A stretch of DNA of 64,000 nt from Cladorrhinum sp. PSN259 (Eukaryota > Ascomycota > Sordariomycetes > Sordariales > Podosporaceae): the NCBI GenBank assembly GCA_033725935.1, contig MU867072.1, positions 310,001-374,000 on the forward strand. The letters run 5' to 3'. The stretch's first letter is position 1; every line of letters begins with the position of its first letter. A program made the translations under genes and the position numbers. Of the stretch, positions 60,901-64,000 are shown piece by piece. A model generated the notes under the pieces. That model was given only the letters and a program-made list of their open reading frames with translations, was not told where the DNA came from and made no database searches.

Positions 60901-60941
60901 GGCGGGTGGTTCCAATATCATCGCTCTCTAGCGATGCTAAA
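54997..60941. other. 6-kb region without a supportable gene
   Basis: Frames here (55942-56325, 56538-57032, 58545-58979) lack domain motifs and splice patterns. A weak protein-like stretch lies at about 57.9-58.0 kb (plus), too short to assign. A 12-nt direct duplication occurs at 59207-59230. The left end is the promoter of the GRAM gene and the right end the 3' region of the FH3 gene. Non-coding RNA or decayed repeats are possible. Confidence 0.4.
59207..59230. repeat. two tandem copies of a 12-nt unit
   Basis: Perfect tandem duplication of GTTTCTCCGGCC. Confidence 0.85.
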
Positions 60942-63900
60942 TCAAGAGAGCCATAACCCTCCTCCCTCATGACCAGGCGATCGCGGGTACACATCACGAC
61001 GACTTCGACCACTTCCGCCACCGCCACCATTACCAGCGAGACCATTACCGCCAGGAGACAACACACCGGGCGACGATAACCCACTTCCAGCACCAGCACC
61101 ATAGGCACCATATGCACCACTGCTTACCCTGCTCCCAACTCCTGGGATCCCACCGCCAACCCCAACCCCGAAATCAAACTTGGGCATCTCCAGCTTTGGA
61201 GGAGCAGCAGGCACGATGGGAGCCTCCTTCTTCCCCGCGCCGGGGACCCTCTTGACGGGACTCTGACTCCGGCTCTTGCTCTCGGGCGGCGGACCAAACC
61301 TTACGTCCCTCACATCCCACCCGTCCTCATAGGCAGCCGCCACCCAGGTCCTCAACCCATCATGCACCGCTCCATAAAACTTTTCCTTACACATCCTCAA
61401 ACTACCACCAAGACACCTTTCCCAGCCCGAAATCCGCATGTGTTCCCTTAGTACATTGCGCTCCACCGCCGTGGGGCCTGTACACGCCAGAATAGCATTC
61501 ATGAGGTCCAAGTGACTGGCCAGATAATTCGTAGCATCCCATTCGACTCCACCAACATACGGGGCAGCGGGTACAGGCGGCCGTTCCTGCGGGAAATGCC
61601 TGGCCATGTAGGCAAACTGTGCGCTGTTGGCCTCAGAATCTAGGGGTAATGATGAGCTGGTGCTGGTATTGCTTCGTCGTCTTGGAGGCGCAGGGTTCGT
61701 CGGGTCGTTGTCGGAAGCACCTGGCAACGCAACAATATTTAGGTTGTGCAAAAAGATCCAGAAGACTTCCTTTGTGACGCAGACTACCTCCTTGCACCAT
61801 ACACGGTAAGGACGCTGCCTTCGCATTTCGAGGACGAAGTCGAGTGGTCGCTTGTCTCCCTCCGGTTCCGGGTCGCGAAGGAATCCCAGTACAGCTTTGG
61901 CGCGGGATAGTCGCTCTTGCGGGGTGGCGCATTCGATGTAAGTAAAGAGGATGGACGTGATGATTCCGCGCGTGGTAAACTCGCTGGGTCCCTTCTTTTC
62001 CGGGTCGAAGATCATGTGCAGTAGCGCCGGGAAGAGAGTGGTGTGGATCGAGTGGAGGTATTGGAGTGCCATGTCTGTTGTGCAGAGGGCCTTGAGACAC
62101 AGCAGGACCTCGTGGAGGAGGGCATCTTCGTGTTCCTCTCTGCAATGTAACCTGTCAGCAAAACTACCCGAACGCGCACACCCCTACAGTTGATCATCAC
62201 TTACCTCCATTCCAGCGCCATGATTCTATGTAGTAACTCAACAATCTCTTTCATGCCGCTTTGACGGATGAACTCCTCAATCCAAGCAACGGTCTCGTTG
62301 CGCAGTAACAATCTCAGCTTGTGTAGCTTGCCAACTTCAACAGCCTGGGGCTGCTGGACCTTTCTAAGGTACGCCACAAAATCGCCTGGCATCTGTTGTC
62401 CCTTGACTTTGTTGATGAGATTGCTTGTGTAGCCACCATTCCCAGCAAAACTAGCACCGGGTTGTGGCGTATCCGGCTGAACAAGACTTTCACTAGATTT
62501 CGTCCTGAAATGTCGACCCAAACTGGTGCCGTCCCCCTTCTTCTTGGCTGGAGAATTCAAGGCACTCGCCGTCTTGCCATGGCTCCCCTTCATGATGGTC
62601 AAGCTTAATCCTCTCCCGTGCTTCTTCTTTTTAGGGCTGTTCCCGCTTCCATCTTCCTCGGCCCCGGATTCCGCCCCACCAGCGCTTACCCATGGTCTGC
62701 TGACGTCCATAGATCGGCGACCGTTACCGCTGTCGTTCGTTGGTACCGCCAGTGATCCAGATGATGCCGCTGCCTCAGCCTGGTGCTGTTGCTGCTGCTG
62801 CTTTTTGGCCTGGGTTTCCGCCCAATCCTGCCGGATAAACTCGAGCTTGATGGTATTGCTGAGGTTGCGCATCTTGTAACGTTGATTCTCGGGGATATTT
62901 CGGCGGTCCAGCATGGCCTCGAGGTGGGTGTCAATGTCCTTGGGGTCAATTACTGGCATTTCTATCGTTGGAACGGTTGCTGTTGGGGGCGGGGCGCTGT
63001 TGACGCTGTTATTGTTGCTTCCGCTCCCGCTTACACCAACAGTTGGCGCAGAAGTTTTCGTCCTAAGCCCAGGGTTCGACGCATTTTTCCTCCCCCACGT
63101 CAACTTCTTGACACCGCGCCTGAGGCCGCTGTCATTGTCGTCGTTGGGCTCAACTGAACGTTCCCGTTCCCGCTCCCTGCTCTTCTCCCTGACCCTGTTG
63201 AAGCCGCTGGTGACGTAGTCCGTAAATGACTTGGGACGTGGTCTTCGATAAGATGAGGGCCGCTCAACGATGGGAGGATAATAGCTTCCCTCTCGCTCAG
63301 GGCGGCCCCCATTTCTAATGGGAAGCTCGACAGGAGGAGAGGTGCTAAGCTGGTTAGTGAACTGAGCGTAGATAGGTGGAGCTTGTCCCATGCTGGCGTC
63401 TCCGAGGGAGTTCGGCGGAGTCCTGTTTTCCTTGTCTTTGTCCTTGGCAGCCCGCGCGGCCTGGTTGTCTTGCTGTTGATCTCCGGACCCTTCCTTCAGA
63501 TTCTTCATCGACTTGGGCCGCAGTAGCCCTGAAAGGTTGGTGGCGGATTTGGCCTTCTTCGGGGATTCATCCTTCAACCTAGATGACTTGCTGCTTGGAT
63601 CCTTAGGCGCTGCTGGTTTCAGTGATACGGTGGAGAAGGCTCCCGTGCCCTTTTGTGATGATATCGGTGGCGGATACTGATCGCGAACACGACCCCGTGG
63701 CCTCTCAGATGATCTCTCTTGGCGGTTCTGCTGCAATTCACCAAGCGCATTGTAGCTGTTGTAGATCTGTGGGTGACGCGGAGGTGGGGGCGCCATGGTC
63801 GCGGATGTGGATAATGCCGGGGAGGCTGGTTCCCAGCCGACGTGATACACGCCGTCGCGGTTAATTGTGAGGTTCTGCTCGGATACGTAATACTCGGGTG

Positions 63901-64000
63901 TCGTCGCTATCGGGGTGGTAAATGCTGAGGGAAGATTGGTGCCGTCGGAGTTGCCTCTCTTGTGACCGCCCATAAAGGATCGCAGCACAGAAGATTTGCT
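60942..64000 (-). CDS. GBD/FH3 (formin homology 3-like) protein, 5' end cut by the window
   Basis: Exons within the window are 64000-62205 and 62139-60942, with a 65-nt phase-2 intron; 997 residues are visible. The frame stays open to the window edge (SKSSVLRSFMGGHKRGNSDG), so the true start is probably outside. The first half is disordered and Pro/Ser/basic-rich, with coiled-coil-prone Gln/Lys stretches. From about IDPKDIDTHLEAMLDRRNIP the armadillo-type GBD/FH3 module begins (LRKVQQPQAVEVGKLHKL, ETVAWIEEFIRQSGMKEIVE, LCLKALCTTDMALQYLHS). This module binds Rho GTPases in diaphanous formins. No FH1 polyproline or FH2 domain follows; the C-terminus is Gly-rich. It is thus a formin-related regulator rather than an actin nucleator, probably linked to polarity or septation, which I infer from the domain. 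Confidence 0.8.

Noticed and set aside
60572..61120. Minus-strand frame of 182 codons
   Set aside because: It overlaps the Gly-rich C-terminus of the FH3 protein in another frame; Val/Met-rich, no domain.

Overview
The window is nuclear DNA of a filamentous ascomycete (Pezizomycotina, most likely a sordariomycete). This rests on a VosA-type velvet regulator, fungal Zn(II)2Cys6 transcription factors, DUF6594 and DUF6546 families, short introns (mostly 49-75 nt) with GT..AG ends and CTAAC/CTGAC branch-like motifs, and the ergosterol gene ERG27. No species can be named from the sequence alone. I built exon models by hand; in every multi-exon model presented as complete, the intron phases close into one open frame.

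Layout. 1-9.2 kb has no convincing gene: it holds a candidate 258-bp MITE (6139-6396) and the long pyrimidine-rich upstream region of vosA (9269-10553, +). 13.0-19.1 kb holds a secreted GH43 glycosidase (-), an Artemis/SNM1-type DNA-repair nuclease (-) and, divergent from it, an intronless cytochrome P450 (+). 19.1-23.3 kb is a decayed stretch: a DUF6546 pseudogene, homopolymer runs, and an imperfect palindrome built around two inverted patatin-like fragments. 23.3-29.9 kb carries two related DUF6594 membrane-protein genes (both -) on either side of a small unresolved multi-exon gene. 30-35 kb is gene-poor and has a perfect 26-nt hairpin.

35-49.6 kb is gene-dense: a DAL81/TamA-like transcription factor (-), a GNAT acetyltransferase (-), a second Zn2Cys6 regulator (-), an OB-fold protein (-), divergent ERG27 (+), and an FLVCR-like MFS transporter (-). 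52-55 kb has QCR6 (complex III hinge protein, -) and a WBP2-like GRAM/PPxY protein (-). 55-60.9 kb has no supportable gene. The window ends inside a large GBD/FH3 (formin-like) gene (-), cut at its 5' end.

The genes are mostly unrelated housekeeping and regulatory loci. There is no secondary-metabolite core enzyme beside the P450, so I do not call a biosynthetic cluster. The most unusual material is non-genic: the MITE candidate, the patatin palindrome with its 42-nt repeat units, the perfect 26-nt hairpin, and the cryptic gene at 25.7-26.3 kb. Functionally, the OB-fold protein of unknown role is the most open lead.
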